A model generated the notes under the pieces. The model had not been told where the DNA came from. It saw nothing but the letters and a program-made list of their open reading frames with translations, and did no database searches. Shown piece by piece: positions 43,514 through 53,060 of a stretch of DNA of 64,000 nucleotides. How positions within the stretch are numbered: position 1 is the first letter of the stretch; every line of letters begins with the position of its first letter. Both the position numbers and the translations under genes were made by a program. Source of the stretch: Pachyseris speciosa (taxonomy: Eukaryota > Cnidaria > Anthozoa > Scleractinia > Pachyseridae); the NCBI GenBank assembly GCA_016490735.1, contig JAEMWC010001393.1, forward strand, positions 78,501-142,500, in the 5' to 3' direction.

Positions 43514-44071
43514 CTGGGAAGGTAAATGGCAACCGTGAATTACCAACTCTCGAGTTAACAAATGAAAAACCAAAAGGAAAAGCTAAAACAACAACATCAT
43601 CAAGAACAACAACATCAAACTATGCCAAACAATCAAGTGTATTTCAGTAATAGACAAGTAAGAGTTTCAGGGCGCATTCCAGTGTTTTACCCCTGAAAGC
43701 TCCGCATGCCATCCAAAATGCTTTGACGAAAAAAATAAATAAATAAAAAAGTGCTAAACGTTCCAACTAATAATTTTAAGAAATCTTGCTTAATTACTGA
43801 AATAAGCTTTAGTCCCTAGGATGAGGGGAAAATCGTGACAAAATTAATACGAACATAACTGAAGTATCTGAATCGCAACCCTCCCTCATCATTTTCGACC
43901 ATTGGCTAAAAACATCACACCGTTATTGTTGATCAGCTAAGTTCGGGAATCAGTTATGACCCAAATAGACAAATAGCACTATGAATATTTTTAGGTCAGT
44001 AAAGTGTTATGCACCCACGGACGCGCCTTTTTTAATATTGCCATCTTGGAATCAAAGATCTTGGTACATAC

Positions 44072-44239
44072 CACATAAATATCTTCATGCTTGCCGTCGA
44101 AGTTCTGCATTTCACGAAGACAGGCTTTAAAGGAATTCTGGGTTGTGTCTTCGTTCCAGAGAAGAGCTGCATCATACTCTTTACCAGTCCTTAGATGCTC
44201 TGCTGTCACAAGAACGACAGGTGCCTCAGAAAACCTGTC
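44072..44239 (-). CDS. Lectin gene exon 7: H-lectin-like module b
   Basis: 56 codons, acceptor CATCTTAG, donor GTG|GTATGT, phase 0 to 0. It reads DRFSEAPVVLVTAEH, then AALLWNEDTTQNSFKACLRE and FDGKHEDIYV. It continues the unit opened at the end of exon 6 and parallels exon 51368-51532. Confidence 0.8.
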
Positions 44240-44411
44240 CTAAGATGTGAAAAAAGAAAAAAAAGAATTGCTGTCTTACGCTTAAGTTTAGCACCCAAAT
44301 AAAGCGAGAACACTTGCAAGGTAATTGTATTTGTGGAGATGGTTTCTGTCATATCTTCAACATTTCTCTAACTGAGTTTAGAAGCAGTGAAGCTATATAT
44401 AATTATCTTAA

Positions 44412-45095
44412 TAATATACACGAAAAAGTGACTCAATTCTGATTGGTTACAAAAAGCAGTGCAGTTTTGCTGTAACATAGTGCAAAAACATGTAACACCA
44501 GTGCAAAGTTGTAACAGTGCAATTACAAATGTATTTTGATTGGTTTAGAAACAATAGAAATTTGAATTAGCCAATCAAATTGTAGCTGCTTCTCTAGCAA
44601 CAAATTCGCGGTAAGTTTGAGTCGCGTTGAAAGTTGTGAAAAAAAAAAAACAATGGCCGGCGTTTTGAGCAGGTTTTCTTTCGCAGAGGAGCTGAAAGTA
44701 GCTTTAAAAACGAGCAGGGTACGAAAAGCATTGCTTTATGGCTGTCTGTTTGGAGAAACTGATGTCTAGAGAAGGAAATTACCGACGGAATCGAAAATTA
44801 TGAGCCATTGACTTATATATAACTTTGTTCAAGTCATTTTACTCTAAAAAACCAAAAATAAACAAGACGAAGATTATGAGCCACAAATACTGAAGGTAAT
44901 GATTTTACAGGACTAGATAGACACTTGAAAAACAAGCTGTCCTTATAGCTATAGCCTACAACTTAGCAGCCGGTTTTCGCGGCTTAAAAACTTTAAAAAG
45001 ATTCAGAAAACTGTTGTTTTGACTTACGCGTGATGAATAAATTATTTTGCACCTACGTTGCCGGCTTATGCAACACAATTTTTTCTTGTATATTA
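44412..45095. mobile_element. 0.7-kb TTAA-flanked element, copy 1
   Basis: The left end TTAA|TAATATACACGAAAAA (TTAA 44408-44411) is mirrored by TTTTTCTTGTATATTA|TTAA (45096-45099). The body matches 57829-58568: GGCCGGCGTTTTGAGCAGG, GAAAGCATTGCTTT-like, TGCTTATTT. No ORF. It lies in the intron between lectin exons 6 and 7. Confidence 0.8.
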
Positions 45096-45338
45096 TTAAT
45101 ATGTAATCACATGATTTTTTTCTTGCAATTTGGAATAAATAAGCACTGGTAAATTTTTTCAAAGATCACAAATTTTGTTACGTCGTGCTTATTTACTTCA
45201 AACTGCACTCGAAATCATGTTATTACCTATACAAACCGTTATTACGACTACTTCTGAGGCCGTTTAAAACAAATCCATTGATGGTAATTATCTTTATGAT
45301 ATAGAGAAATCTTTTAACAATAAACTCTCAAATCTCAC

Positions 45339-45715
45339 CCTTGGAAAAGTCACGTCTGCGCAGTTTGTCCCAGACCACCACTTGGGCAGCTGAACAGTTC
45401 CCGTTAGTCCTTCGGATGGTGCTCCTTGATAAGCCATCCAGTCAATGGTAGCAAATGGATTAAAGTTCTCTTGCTTTCTTCCAGTTTGCATGACACAGAC
45501 TGAAAATTTTTTTGTGGTGACTTTTTCGGTCCACGAGGTTACTGCATCGTGAACTGTCAAGGAATCATTCAGCGTCATATGATTAACTGTCACCTGTACG
45601 TATACCCGTTTGTCCGGATAAAACCGGTATGGCGGAAAATCTACCGTCTTACAAGCAGAATCCGTCCATTTCGGAACTTGAATAAGTTGTAGTCGTCCTC
45701 GAGCGACAGGGAAAC
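45339..45715 (-). CDS. Lectin gene exon 6: long H-lectin exon with full unit and start of the next
   Basis: 377 bases, acceptor ATTCAACAG, donor AGG|GTGAGA, phase 1 to 0. It reads GRLQLIQVPKWTDSACKTVD, FPPYRFYPDKRVYVQVTVNH, then KKFSVCVMQTG, FATIDWMAYQGAP and a new start EGLTGTVQLPKWWSGTNCAD. (V.F..Y......V.V.V.H...F.VCV......I.W.AYQ) matches the H_lectin fold signature. The GxxQLPKWxxxxCxxVxFP sequence opens each unit. This exon has no counterpart yet in the first block. Confidence 0.85.
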
Positions 45716-46039
45716 CTGTTGAATAATATTTTAAGACATGATAAAGATTCGCCTTGTTAGGTAATGTTCTGGGGGGTTCTGAGGGGAAGGGGGAAGGGAG
45801 GGAGGGAGGGAGGGAGGGAAGGGGTAGAGTGAATCCATTGTTTTCATTTTGAAGCTTATGACTCATCACTGCCAGATTGCGTCATATAGTAGCAGATCAG
45901 GGCCTCCATTGGCTTGCTCAGGTTAGCTTGGGTTTGCAATCGAAGCGAAAGAGAGGTAAGACTAATACAAGCAATGATCGACTCGTTTATTTACTAGTCG
46001 ATCGTTAGTGAAGAAACATTGTTAGATATATTGTCCCTC

Positions 46040-46142
46040 TGTAGACACTGAATTGAATTAGGGAAACTAGCGGGAGCGCTAGTTTAGGACTATGGAATTA
46101 CACCCGAAACGTCCGCGTATTAAAGAATGAATAAGTAAATGA
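46040..46142 (+). repeat. Penelope-like pLTR, left copy
   Basis: 103 bp, identical to 47583-47685 except for about one base. It contains a perfect 9-bp hairpin AAACTAGCG GGAG CGCTAGTTT (46064-46085) and a hammerhead-like stretch GGAC-TATGGA...CCC-GAAAC-GTCC (46087-46114), with the core CTGATGG reduced to CTATGG. Confidence 0.8.
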
Positions 46143-46157
46143 TTGCGCACCATAGAG

Positions 46158-46229
46158 TCTCCAGTAGCTCAGTGGTTAGAGCTTCCGTCTAGAACACGGA
46201 GGGTCGTGGATTCAAATCCCATCTGGATT
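46158..46229 (+). repeat. tRNA-like sequence next to the left pLTR
   Basis: 72 nt. D-arm AGCTCAGTGGTTAGAGC, anticodon arm TCCGT-CTAGAAC-ACGGA (loop would read AGA), T-arm TGGATTCAAATCCCA. The acceptor stem has only 5 of 7 pairs, and the short variable arm does not fit a Ser(AGA) tRNA. A SINE-type or pseudo-tRNA is more likely than a tRNA gene. A second copy is at 47914-47985. Confidence 0.65.
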
Positions 46230-46264
46230 TCTTTTCCGAGTTTCCATTTGATGTTTTATGTTTT

Positions 46265-47504
46265 TTATTATTACTCAACTCCACCAAGGCAAACACATAG
46301 ATGACATGACAAAAAATGGCTTTCACAAACTCCCAATCCGCCTAGAATACCAATTTTCTACACTCTCACAAAAATCCACAAACCAAAACCTGTCGGCAGA
46401 CCTATAATTTCAGGCTGCGAAGGACCGACTGAGAGAATATCGTCCTTTGTGGATAATTTGCTTCAACCCATTGCTAGACAACTGAAATCGTATCTCAAAG
46501 ATACAACAGATTTCATTAACTTTATAGAAGAAACGAAAGTTTCACATGATACAATCTTGGTATCAATGGATGTTACAAGCTTGAACACAAACATTCCACA
46601 AGAGAAGGGAATCACTACCGTATGCAGAGCATACGAGAAATTTCACAAAAACAACCCCCTCGTCCCATCACAATACGTCAGATAAATGCTCAGCCTTATA
46701 CTAAAGGAAAATTCGTTCCAATTCAACGGAGAATATTATCTCCAAATCCACGGAACGGCGATGGGAACGAAAATGGCGGTCGCTTTCGCCAACATTTTCA
46801 TGGCTGAGATCGAAACACACATGCTTAATCAAAGCAAAATTAAGCCGACAGTGTGGAAACGTTACATCGATGACGTTTTCTCCCTATGGGACGTACAAAA
46901 ATGTGACATTGATCTATTTATACAACAAGCTAACGCATTCCATTCAACAATAAAATTTACAGCTGAAATTTCAGAGAAAGAAATCACATTCCTTGACACA
47001 ACAGTGTACAAAGGAGAAAGGTTTTCTAAAGAATCTATCCTAGACATCAAAACCCATTACAAGCCGACTGAGACCTTTCAATATACACACTATACCTCCT
47101 GTCACCTACCAGGTGTAAAAAGAGGCTTCATAAAAGGAGACGCTATCAGACTCCTACGTACAAACTCCTCGGAACAAAATTTCCAAGAGGCTATCACTAA
47201 CTTCCGTACGCGACTCCAGGCTCGCGGTTATCCAAAACAGTTAGTGGAGAGAACACTATCCGAGGTCACCTTTGCCGGAAGACGGTCGGCTTTGCAAAAA
47301 CAAAAGAAAAAGACTGACGAGAGAATAATGCCTTTTGTCACAACATTTCACCCAGCAGTGAAAAACCTGCAACAAATACTGATGCAAAAATGGAGTCTAA
47401 TTCAAAACCAGCCATTGCTAAAAACTATTTACAAAACGCCGCCTATTATATCATACAAAAGAGGCAAACCGCTAAAAGACATGCTCGTAAGAGCGAAACT
47501 TTGA
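46265..47504 (+). pseudogene. Penelope-like element reverse transcriptase
   Basis: The frame starts near 46290 (DDMTKKWL-type, needing a one-base repair in an A run), then IPIFYTLTKIHKPKPVGRPI and ISGCEGPTERISSFVDNL; TILVSMDVTSLNTNIPQEKG (catalytic D); a stop at 46683; then FQFNGEYYLQIHGTAMGTKM, KRYIDDVFSLWD (YIDD box), EITFLDTTVYKG, and a tail YKRGKPLKDMLVRAKL-stop. These are Penelope-type RT motifs. The N-terminus and the GIY-YIG region are absent, and at least two lesions exist. It is flanked by direct pLTR copies and lies in the intron between the Kazal exon and lectin exon 6. Confidence 0.9.
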
Positions 47505-47582
47505 TGGCAAATACAAAACGCATCGCAACCGCAAAACCACATAGGGGAGTCTGTGTAGGCCTGTCAAGAACCTTTCAATCTA

Positions 47583-47685
47583 TGTAGACACTGAATTGAA
47601 TTAGGGAAACTAGCGGGAGCGCTAGTTTAGGACTATGGAAGTACACCCGAAACGTCCGCGTATTAAAGAATGAATAAGTAAATGA
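47583..47685 (+). repeat. Penelope-like pLTR, right copy
   Basis: Direct repeat of 46040-46142. After it come about 220 bp not present after the left copy, including a partial tRNA-like TTAGCTCAGTTGGTGGAGCA (47783-47802). Confidence 0.8.
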
Positions 47686-47913
47686 TAACCGCAGAGCCTG
47701 GTTATATTCATTCTCGCATATTTTATCGTTCACGGGTATATTACGAACCAATAAAATGACCAGCTCCGAGTTGGCTTGTTATTTAGCTCAGTTGGTGGAG
47801 CACGGCACTGGGATCGCAGAGGTCATAGGAATGAACATATTCATTATTTGACTGTGTGACCACGTGATGCAGTTCCAATCAAAGCCCACATTTCACCATT
47901 GCGCACCAAAGAG

Positions 47914-47985
47914 TCTCCAGTAGCTCAGTGGTTAGAGCTTCCGTCTAGAACACGGAGGGTCGTGGATTCAAATCCCATCTGGATT
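47914..47985 (+). repeat. tRNA-like sequence, second copy
   Basis: Same 72-nt sequence as 46158-46229, with matching flanks on both sides (TTGCGCACCA before, TTTCTTTTCCGAGTTTCC after). It is part of a repeated unit rather than an independent tRNA gene. Confidence 0.65.
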
Positions 47986-48095
47986 TCTTTTCCGAGTTTC
48001 CGTTTGATGTTTTATGTTTTTCCACGATATTGAAAATTTTCTCAGGGCCAATATAATAAAGTATTTCTGTTTGGTTGCATAAGAAACAATATATG

Positions 48096-48144
<49 letters not shown>

Positions 48145-48162
48145 TTTTTTTTTTTTTTAATT
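48096..48162. repeat. (AT)n microsatellite and T run
   Basis: TATGTATGTATAT followed by pure AT dinucleotides to about 48138, then about 18 T. Confidence 0.9.
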
Positions 48163-48219
48163 AGTTTATTGTTGGTTGTAAAATAGACCATCCACCTTTC
48201 ATAAGTGTTGTTTTCATAC

Positions 48220-48438
48220 CTTCACAGCTTCCAGGATGGTAGACGGGGTTATTTTCTAATTCCCGACAGTAGCTTAACTCATGCCAACATTTGTTAATGT
48301 ACGTAGTTCCATTAGCAGTACATACGGGATCCTGGTAGGAGGGACATTGTTCGAAACATTCACAGCGTGCGTCATGTGCACTATATGTCTTGCAGACTCC
48401 ATACCGTGGGCAATGCACGTTAAGGCAAGGGTTGAGAT
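48220..48438 (-). CDS. Lectin gene exon 5: Kazal/follistatin-type domain
   Basis: 219 bases, acceptor GCTACAG, donor GAAG|GTATGA, phase 1 to 1. It reads DLNPCLNVHCPRYGVC, then CECFEQCPSYQDPVCTANGT, TYINKCWHELSYC and YHPGSCEG. C...C.VC..NG.TY.N.C....C...C is the Kazal pattern, preceded by a short EGF-like/follistatin-N segment. Kazal domains inhibit serine proteases or act as structural follistatin-type modules in secreted proteins; which applies here cannot be told from sequence. Confidence 0.9.
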
Positions 48439-48728
48439 CTGTAGCATAAAAATAAAAAATTCCGTTTTACTTTCCTTGTTTCTTTCTTTCTTTCTTTAAT
48501 GACTAACATAACTGGGACACTTAAGTGCTTAAAATATTTTATTAGCGAATGTTTACATAAAGGTAAAGGGATTAAATTGTGGAAGCTTACTTTCAAGTAC
48601 TTTTGTGTTTTGCTCTGTGCAGCTCAAATAGTTTGCTGGTAGAGTTCTTGTAAATATCCATTTCCCCTATAAATGTGCTGTAGGAAATATTTCCGTGAAT
48701 CCAAGTATTTTTGATAAAGGAAACCAAC

Positions 48729-48825
48729 CTCCAATTACAACATAACTGACTGTCAAAGGGTCGTGACCGCTTCCTGATCCCATCAAGTCCCTCACGCAAA
48801 TCTTCATATTCTTGAGACCAACCTC
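48729..48825 (-). CDS. Lectin gene exon 4: H-lectin-like module e'
   Basis: 97 bases, acceptor TTTCTTTACAG, ends G|GTTGGT (a weak donor), phase 0 to 1. It reads EVGLKNMKICVRDLMGSGSG, then HDPLTVSYVVIGG. It is parallel to exon 34637-34727 (SGFRVCVKELYGTRYDPLSV...). It closes the first lectin block. The phase-1 end fits the AT|C start of the Kazal exon exactly (GAT). Confidence 0.75.
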
Positions 48826-49187
48826 CTGTAAAGAAAATGACAACGACTTTTTACACAGTGACGACTACATCGAATTTCGGTGGACAAACAACGGTGGTTG
48901 CTATCCTTAGTAATCCATTTTTATTTGATAAACATATTTTTCTTGAAATTAATGTATTTATGTAAGACTGTTTACGTCGCATGCATTGAGCAGGAGTATG
49001 ATAGAGCACAAATGATCAAATGAAAACAAGAGAGCGCACATAACCACAGTAGATCAAATAAAAAAAAAACCTGAATAAGAAAAATCTTTTATGAAGTTGT
49101 AATACAGTACTGCATTTTAGTTTTCGCTTTTTTTATTTGCAGCTCAGTCAAAGGAGAAAACTGGAGCGTATGCTACTAATCTCCTAC

Positions 49188-49313
49188 CTCAACCCAGGCT
49201 GAGATTATGTTGTTCTCAGGAGGAACGAAGCTTTTCATTTGTCGGTCATATTGGTGATGAACAGAAACAAGAATAACAGGTGGCGCGTAGAACGTGGTGT
49301 TAAAGGGTACTTG
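49188..49313 (-). CDS. Lectin gene exon 3: H-lectin-like module d'
   Basis: 42 codons, acceptor TTTACAG, donor GAG|GTAGGA, phase 0 to 0. It reads VPFNTTFYAPPVILVSVHHQ, then PPENNIISAWVE. It is the counterpart of exon 42937-43056 (FVLFTRNYNSTPTVVISANH...ITAWIE). The F...Y.xPPVxxVS.xH strand followed by I(S/T)AW(V/I)E is the conserved core of the H-lectin-like unit. Confidence 0.8.
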
Positions 49314-49354
49314 CTGTAAACAAGTAATAAAACATAAAAGGTAAATCAATCAAT

Positions 49355-49441
49355 CGAAATGAATCGATCAATCAACCAATCAACCAACCAATCAACCAAC
49401 CAACCAACCAACCAACCAATCAATCAATCAATCAATCAATG
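49355..49441. repeat. (CAAT/CAAC)n microsatellite
   Basis: Four-base repeats CAAT, CAAC, CCAA across about 85 bp in the intron between lectin exons 2 and 3. Confidence 0.9.
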
Positions 49442-49780
49442 AGTCAGGATAGAATAAAGTCACTTGATAGTCTCTATATCAACTTGTTTTGTCATTATTT
49501 AACCTAAAAAAAAAACGGTAAAAAATGAAATTCTTCTCTGAATATTGTAATCCAGGTGTGAAATCTGATGACACTCGTTAAAAGGTGATATCACAGCGCT
49601 ATTCGGCTGGGAGTTATATTTCGCGAGACTTAAAAGATCACTTGACAAGCGGGGATTTAGTTTTCATCAAAAAAGTATTTTAATCTGTTTAAAGAGAGGA
49701 AAATGAAAACAATTATGAGTCTGCAAAGCATAAGAAAGAATAACGATCGTACAAAGCGAATTGACTGATGTGTTACAGAC

Positions 49781-49894
49781 CTGACAGAATCCGTAGTTGT
49801 CGCTAGGCGAGGGATTTCCATTGTTGGGAAAAAATGCTTCCTCCGCTATCGTGACATTGAAACCCGAACCATTGCCTTGAAAAGCGAACCATTC
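49781..49894 (-). CDS. Lectin gene exon 2: H-lectin-like module c'
   Basis: 38 codons, acceptor CCCTAAG, donor CAG|GTCTGT, phase 0 to 0. It reads EWFAFQGNGSGFNVT, then FFPNNGNPSPSDNYGFCQ. It is parallel to exon 43403-43513 (NWFAFSK..., FPNTNPPTDENNNAYCE): a WFAF strand, a loop rich in N and P, and a final cysteine. The WxAF strand corresponds to the last strand of one H-type lectin unit, leading into the linker of the next. Confidence 0.75.
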
Positions 49895-50195
49895 CTTAGG
49901 GAGACAAAACGACTCAAAATCAAATAACTTGCAAAAAAAAATTAGTCACTGTAGAGGGAATTTTGTTCGCAAAATGGGTATTCTGAAGACAAGGGTCAAA
50001 GTTGGTTGACACTGCCGGACTAAGATGATGGCCAATGTGGCGAGGAATACTTTGGTTTTAAAACGAGATGGTGTGTGTTGTTCAACAACAACAATTTTTA
50101 ATTGTACTCTTCTTGCCTTACTCTACAATTTACAACAGGAAGTCTCTAGGGTGCAGAGGGTATAAAATTCGTATCACAAACCGTTAACTAAATGC

Positions 50196-50565
50196 TTCAC
50201 AGCCTGCGGTGCTCTCGAAAGCGTTCGGTCAAACCTGCGTCCAGTCTCCCCAATGTACACTGTCGATGGACATTTCTTGCACGACAGAAATGTCAGAAAT
50301 TAACGACAGGCAATAAACCACGTGTTCCGTGATACAGGAGAAATGTCCCGTTATGTAAACAAGCGGACCACTTTCGAGAGCACCGCAGAGATGTCATCAA
50401 CGGGAGGAATGACCTTCCTGTACCTGCCCACTTCAACCAAACAAATCATACACTGGAGGACATGAAGGTTGCTGTATTGAAGGCAGGGCTAATCAACCAA
50501 GAATACTGTAAGAAGCAGGAGATGAGGTTGATATTCAAATATAGGACTGTGGGTCCAACCATGAC
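50196..50565. pseudogene. Penelope-like GIY-YIG fragment with 5' inversion
   Basis: Minus-strand 50196-50290 reads SCKKCPSTVYIGETGRRF, the YVGETGR core of the GIY-YIG nuclease. Plus-strand 50360-50560 reads FREHRRDVINGRNDLPVPAH, FNQTNHTLEDMKVAVLKAG and KKQEMRLIFKYRTV, the C-terminal part. The shared word CTTTCGAGAGCACCGCAG is present in both halves in opposite orientation. Head and tail of one domain therefore lie head-to-head, as after twin-priming insertion. Dead copy. Confidence 0.8.
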
Positions 50566-50716
50566 TTTAGCTTCATGTGAATCACTCTCTTACTCGCGCG
50601 CCGACGCGCTATTTCATGTGGCACGCGCGCGAGTGTTGCAATCAGACACGTGAGCTAATTTTAATGAATCTTTTAACGGTATTTAGTCTCGCACCCTGAA
50701 GAAGGTAGTCTTCTTC

Positions 50717-50788
50717 GCAGCCGTTCTTTGTCTCGTCACGCAACGCTCCTAGCCACTAGGAGCGTTGCGTGACGAGACAAAGAACGGC
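50717..50788. repeat. Tight perfect hairpin, 32-bp arms and 3-nt loop
   Basis: CCGTTCTTTGTCTCGTCACG CAACGCTCCTAG, then CCA, then the exact reverse complement CTAGGAGCGTTG CGTGACGAGACAAAGAACGG. It lies just after a Penelope-like fragment. It is a foldback micro-element by form. Confidence 0.85.
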
Positions 50789-51367
50789 GTTTGGTTTTCA
50801 ATTTTCGAATTAGAAACACCTGTTTCTGCGGCCTCGGAAGCCGAGCTAGAGTCAAAGCCAAAATACTAAACCCTGAAAATGCTTGATCCCATATAGTATA
50901 AACCAAAGCGATGCAAAAAATGGCCTGGAATGACGTCACCAGTCCCATTCTCCTATATGCTTGGTCGTGCATTAAATGGCATCCACTTAAGTTTTTAACG
51001 GAATTCAGAAATTTTTACGGCATTTTTCTCAGTTGCATACAGAGATTTAAGTGAGCGAAAAACAAAAATTAGGGAAGGTTATATGCACTTTAATGGCTCT
51101 GGGTATAAGTAGTCCATCACCGCCCATTCGTTTTGAGCCTTAAGAAACCAGGGAAGGATAAAGAATCTTTTTTTTCCTTTTGGGATTGAATATCGCGTTT
51201 GCGTATTCAGTGGGCAGCACCTAATAGTAACCGGTACAATGAAAGGTCCTTGCTATGTTGATTATGATGCTGAATCTACTAATAGTCTAAATTCGGAAAT
51301 TTGTCCCTATTGTACAAATGATTCACCTTGAAAAAACTGTACTTCATTTCGGACAGTTATAACTTAC

Positions 51368-51532
51368 CACAATTGTATCCTGGTGTTTGCCATCAAAAGG
51401 TAAAAATTCCTTGATGCAGGTTTCAAAACTATGACTTTCCACATTTTCTAACCAAACGTAGACAGCATCATTTGGTTTGGTGTTGCGAGAGTATTTGGCG
51501 GTGACGAATACAAAAGGCCTTTCACCAAACCC
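51368..51532 (-). CDS. Lectin gene exon 1 (first seen): H-lectin-like half module b'
   Basis: 55 codons, acceptor CTCTCTAG, donor GTG|GTAAGT, phase 0 to 0. It reads GFGERPFVFVTAKYS, then NDAVYVWLENVESHSFETCI and FDGKHQDTIV. It aligns residue by residue with the exon at 44072-44239 (PVVLVTAEH..., FKACL, FDGKHEDIYV), showing it is the same module. The pattern hydrophobic-VTA...F..C resembles the beta-sandwich strands of H-type lectin domains. An upstream exon should supply the preceding strand; none was recognised between 51.5 and 64 kb. Confidence 0.75.
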
Positions 51533-51539
51533 CTAGAGA

Positions 51540-53060
51540 GCAAATGTGTAATGGTTATATCAGGGAGATGAGGGTAAATCACTCAAAAAATGAAAGAAAA
51601 AAGAAAACAAATGGAAAGAAAAACGTAGAGAGGCGGGTTTACAGACATGCACTGTTTTTCACCTTAATATCATGGAAGAAAAAGGAACGTTACACCTTAA
51701 TCTACTTAGCCTGAATCTTTACTGGCTAATAGAGAGAATGAATGGATCTGTTGCGTGTCCGAGGACCTTTAATGACAACTGAAGCAGCTGCGGATCACTT
51801 TTGTAGCCATCAGTGTGGGTCAATTGTATCCCTATGAAAGGTATAATCTCTTAATACGATTAGCTATTAGCTCCTTATAAATAATCAAAGGAGTTTGGTG
51901 ACTTAAACAATCGGAGCAGATCATTATGGGCGCTTTCCGTTAAACAAAGCTCACCAGTACAGATTTTCGGAAACTTCGCTGGTCGATGAAAATACGGCGA
52001 GTGGAGGAGATAAGCGCTAAGCGTGGCCGGGGATCCTTTGTCGCGGAACCTAAAAATAACCTGCGACAAATTACCCCTGGAATAAGGCGTGTGTGGCGGA
52101 TGTACACTCTACCCTCTTTTATTTTCTCTTGCTCCTTATAAGACCTTATAAAATAATCAGCCTCAGTTGCTGTTGAAAGGAGGATCAGCGTAATGGCTGC
52201 AGTGGATATTGGTTGCAATTTTACATCAGGAGATAAAAGGTTTAAGATTTACAAAGCAAAATAATTGCAAATAAGCATAATGCTAGTCGTTCAAAATTTG
52301 GTAATTGAATTTGAAAGTGTACTTTTAAGCGATTGACCCATGACTATATTTATTTGATGTTATTGACTCGTTTGATTGGAATTCTACTTTTTGAACCCAA
52401 GACACGCCGACATAGGGAAGAATTAGATTCGCAGAGTTTTTCCAGTTTATCTCGGGGAATGCAGTAAGAAGTGCGTCCAATGGTCTCAGTTCTGTCAGGG
52501 GTACCCGATAATTATTGTCAATGGTAGGATATCTGTGGGTTAAACTTGAAAACCCTCAGAAACCCCCCAAGACAAGCCGGTAATTAATTAATGAAAGTAG
52601 CATTAAAAATAAAGAACGATTTTGAAACGAAAATTAAAATGTCCGGATTTAATGGAGTCATTTTAGAGAAAAGGGTGTCGCACCTCACTAAAAGTGCGAC
52701 TGAGACTAGTCCTATGCTATTCCTACTCGAACGTTTTTTGTTTTTTTTTTATTGTCACGCACTCCTCCGAGCGGATTGCATGACTTTCTTACCAAGACCA
52801 CGCGTATGGACATCTATCCTCTAGACACCACAAAAATAAAGATTGGAACATTACAAGTGTTTGCACTGTACAAATTTGGAAAAAAAGCCAAAACGCAATT
52901 TTTTATAACCACCAGACTTGTAGGTCACTGCATCAGTATTTTTAGAAACTCTTGTGATCCTAAGTTAATACACGACAAGTTACAAAATACGAAAACATCC
53001 CGATTAAAAGAACGCCGGAGAATTAAGCTAAATCCTTATGATCTTAAGTCCTATTCCGAA
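51540..53060. other. No gene recognised
   Basis: Upstream exons of the lectin gene would be expected here but none was found. The minus-strand frame at 51940-52218 starts with signal-peptide-like LQPISTAAITLILLSTATEA but has no ATG. The plus-strand frame 52752-53099 has no recognised domain. Confidence 0.4.

Larger units (their letters stand above)
32749..51532 (-). other. Host gene: H-lectin / Kazal / H-lectin / C-type lectin / EGF / TLDc protein (partial)
   Basis: Thirteen minus-strand exons with AG/GT borders and compatible phases: 51368-51532, 49781-49894, 49188-49313, 48729-48825, 48220-48438, 45339-45715, 44072-44239, 43403-43513, 42937-43056, 34637-34727, 33841-34215, 33213-33344, 32749-32985. 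Phases 0,0,0,1,1,0,0,0,0,1,1,1 match at each join. The modules are those of a secreted or surface protein that could bind glycans through H-type and C-type lectin folds. No start codon with signal peptide was found upstream, and the TLDc domain is unfinished, so both ends lie outside what I can recognise. Long introns are filled by mobile elements. Function in immunity, symbiont recognition or biomineral matrix is possible but not shown. Confidence 0.8.

Noticed and set aside
46158..46229. tRNA-Ser(AGA) gene
   Set aside because: Short variable arm and an acceptor stem with two mismatches; repeated with the same flanks at 47914, so it belongs to a repeat.
51940..52218. Signal-peptide exon of the lectin gene
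   Set aside because: The frame has no ATG, no matching donor, and an order of residues after the hydrophobic part that fits no module of the gene.
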